A DNA stretch of 10,115 nt from DASQVO01 sp035640715 (GTDB lineage Bacteria > Actinomycetota > Actinomycetes > Streptosporangiales > Streptosporangiaceae): positions 1 to 10,115 of the forward strand of contig DASQVO010000307.1 in NCBI GenBank assembly GCA_035640715.1, given 5' to 3'. Numbering within the stretch: position 1 is the first letter of the stretch; every line of letters begins with the position of its first letter. This document shows, in pieces, positions 10,004 to 10,115 of this stretch. The notes beneath the pieces are model-generated. The model worked only from the letters and a program-made list of their open reading frames with translations, searched no databases and was not told the DNA's origin. Position numbers and translations under genes: made by a program.

Positions 10004-10115
10004 GACCGGCGGATGGGCCGCCCTGTCCCCCGCTCGCCTCCGGGGCGCCTTGAGGCACCGCCTTCCCTCCTCGCTCGTCCCTCGCTCCTCAGTCCAGGCG
10101 GCGCCGCGCCCCTCC
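10004..10115 (-). other. Purine-rich stretch at right edge, open in the regulator frame
   Basis: On the minus strand this stretch is rich in G and A and has no stop codon in the regulator frame, but it also has no ATG, GTG or TTG in that frame. The translation is low in hydrophobic residues and rich in Arg, Glu and Gly, so most of it looks like untranslated leader or a poorly conserved extension. It contains GAGCGAGG twice, 11 bp apart (10069-10076 and 10080-10087), and a small hairpin (10044-10049 with 10054-10059). I see no separate gene here. Confidence 0.4.

Overview
The window comes from a high-GC actinomycete. The codons are strongly G/C-ending, GTG starts are used, and the order trpC-trpB-trpA-lgt followed by gltB-gltD is the arrangement known from Streptomyces and relatives. 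The proteins read as Streptosporangiales- or Streptomyces-like, but I cannot fix the genus from sequence alone. Every gene found lies on the minus strand, so transcription runs from the right edge to the left edge.

In transcription order: (1) an OmpR/PhoB-type response regulator (10003 to 9215, possibly starting beyond the right edge) with an eroded receiver and an in-frame 18-bp tandem repeat; (2) a gap holding two 25-bp direct repeats spaced 26 bp; (3) a tight tryptophan operon, trpC, trpB and trpA, with a 1-nt stop/start overlap between trpC and trpB and 25 nt between trpB and trpA; (4) an lgt-family membrane protein 10 nt after trpA that keeps the fold and length of prolipoprotein diacylglyceryl transferase but lacks several residues known to matter for catalysis; (5) a 229-nt AT-richer promoter/leader region; (6) gltB, the complete 1550-residue large subunit of glutamate synthase; (7) a 135-nt spacer with two consecutive hairpins; (8) the first 81 codons of gltD, cut by the left edge.

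The core genes are ordinary primary metabolism. TrpC makes indole-3-glycerol phosphate, which TrpA and TrpB turn into tryptophan. GltB and GltD turn glutamine plus 2-oxoglutarate into two glutamates, and glutamine is also the amino donor of the anthranilate synthase step that feeds TrpC. The points worth a second look are the apparently inactivated Lgt, the degenerate regulator with its repeat insertion, the repeats between the regulator and trpC, and an 11-bp-periodic set of GTA pentamers over the predicted gltB promoter. I see no tRNA, rRNA, CRISPR array, transposase or other mobile gene, and no evidence of a new multi-gene system.
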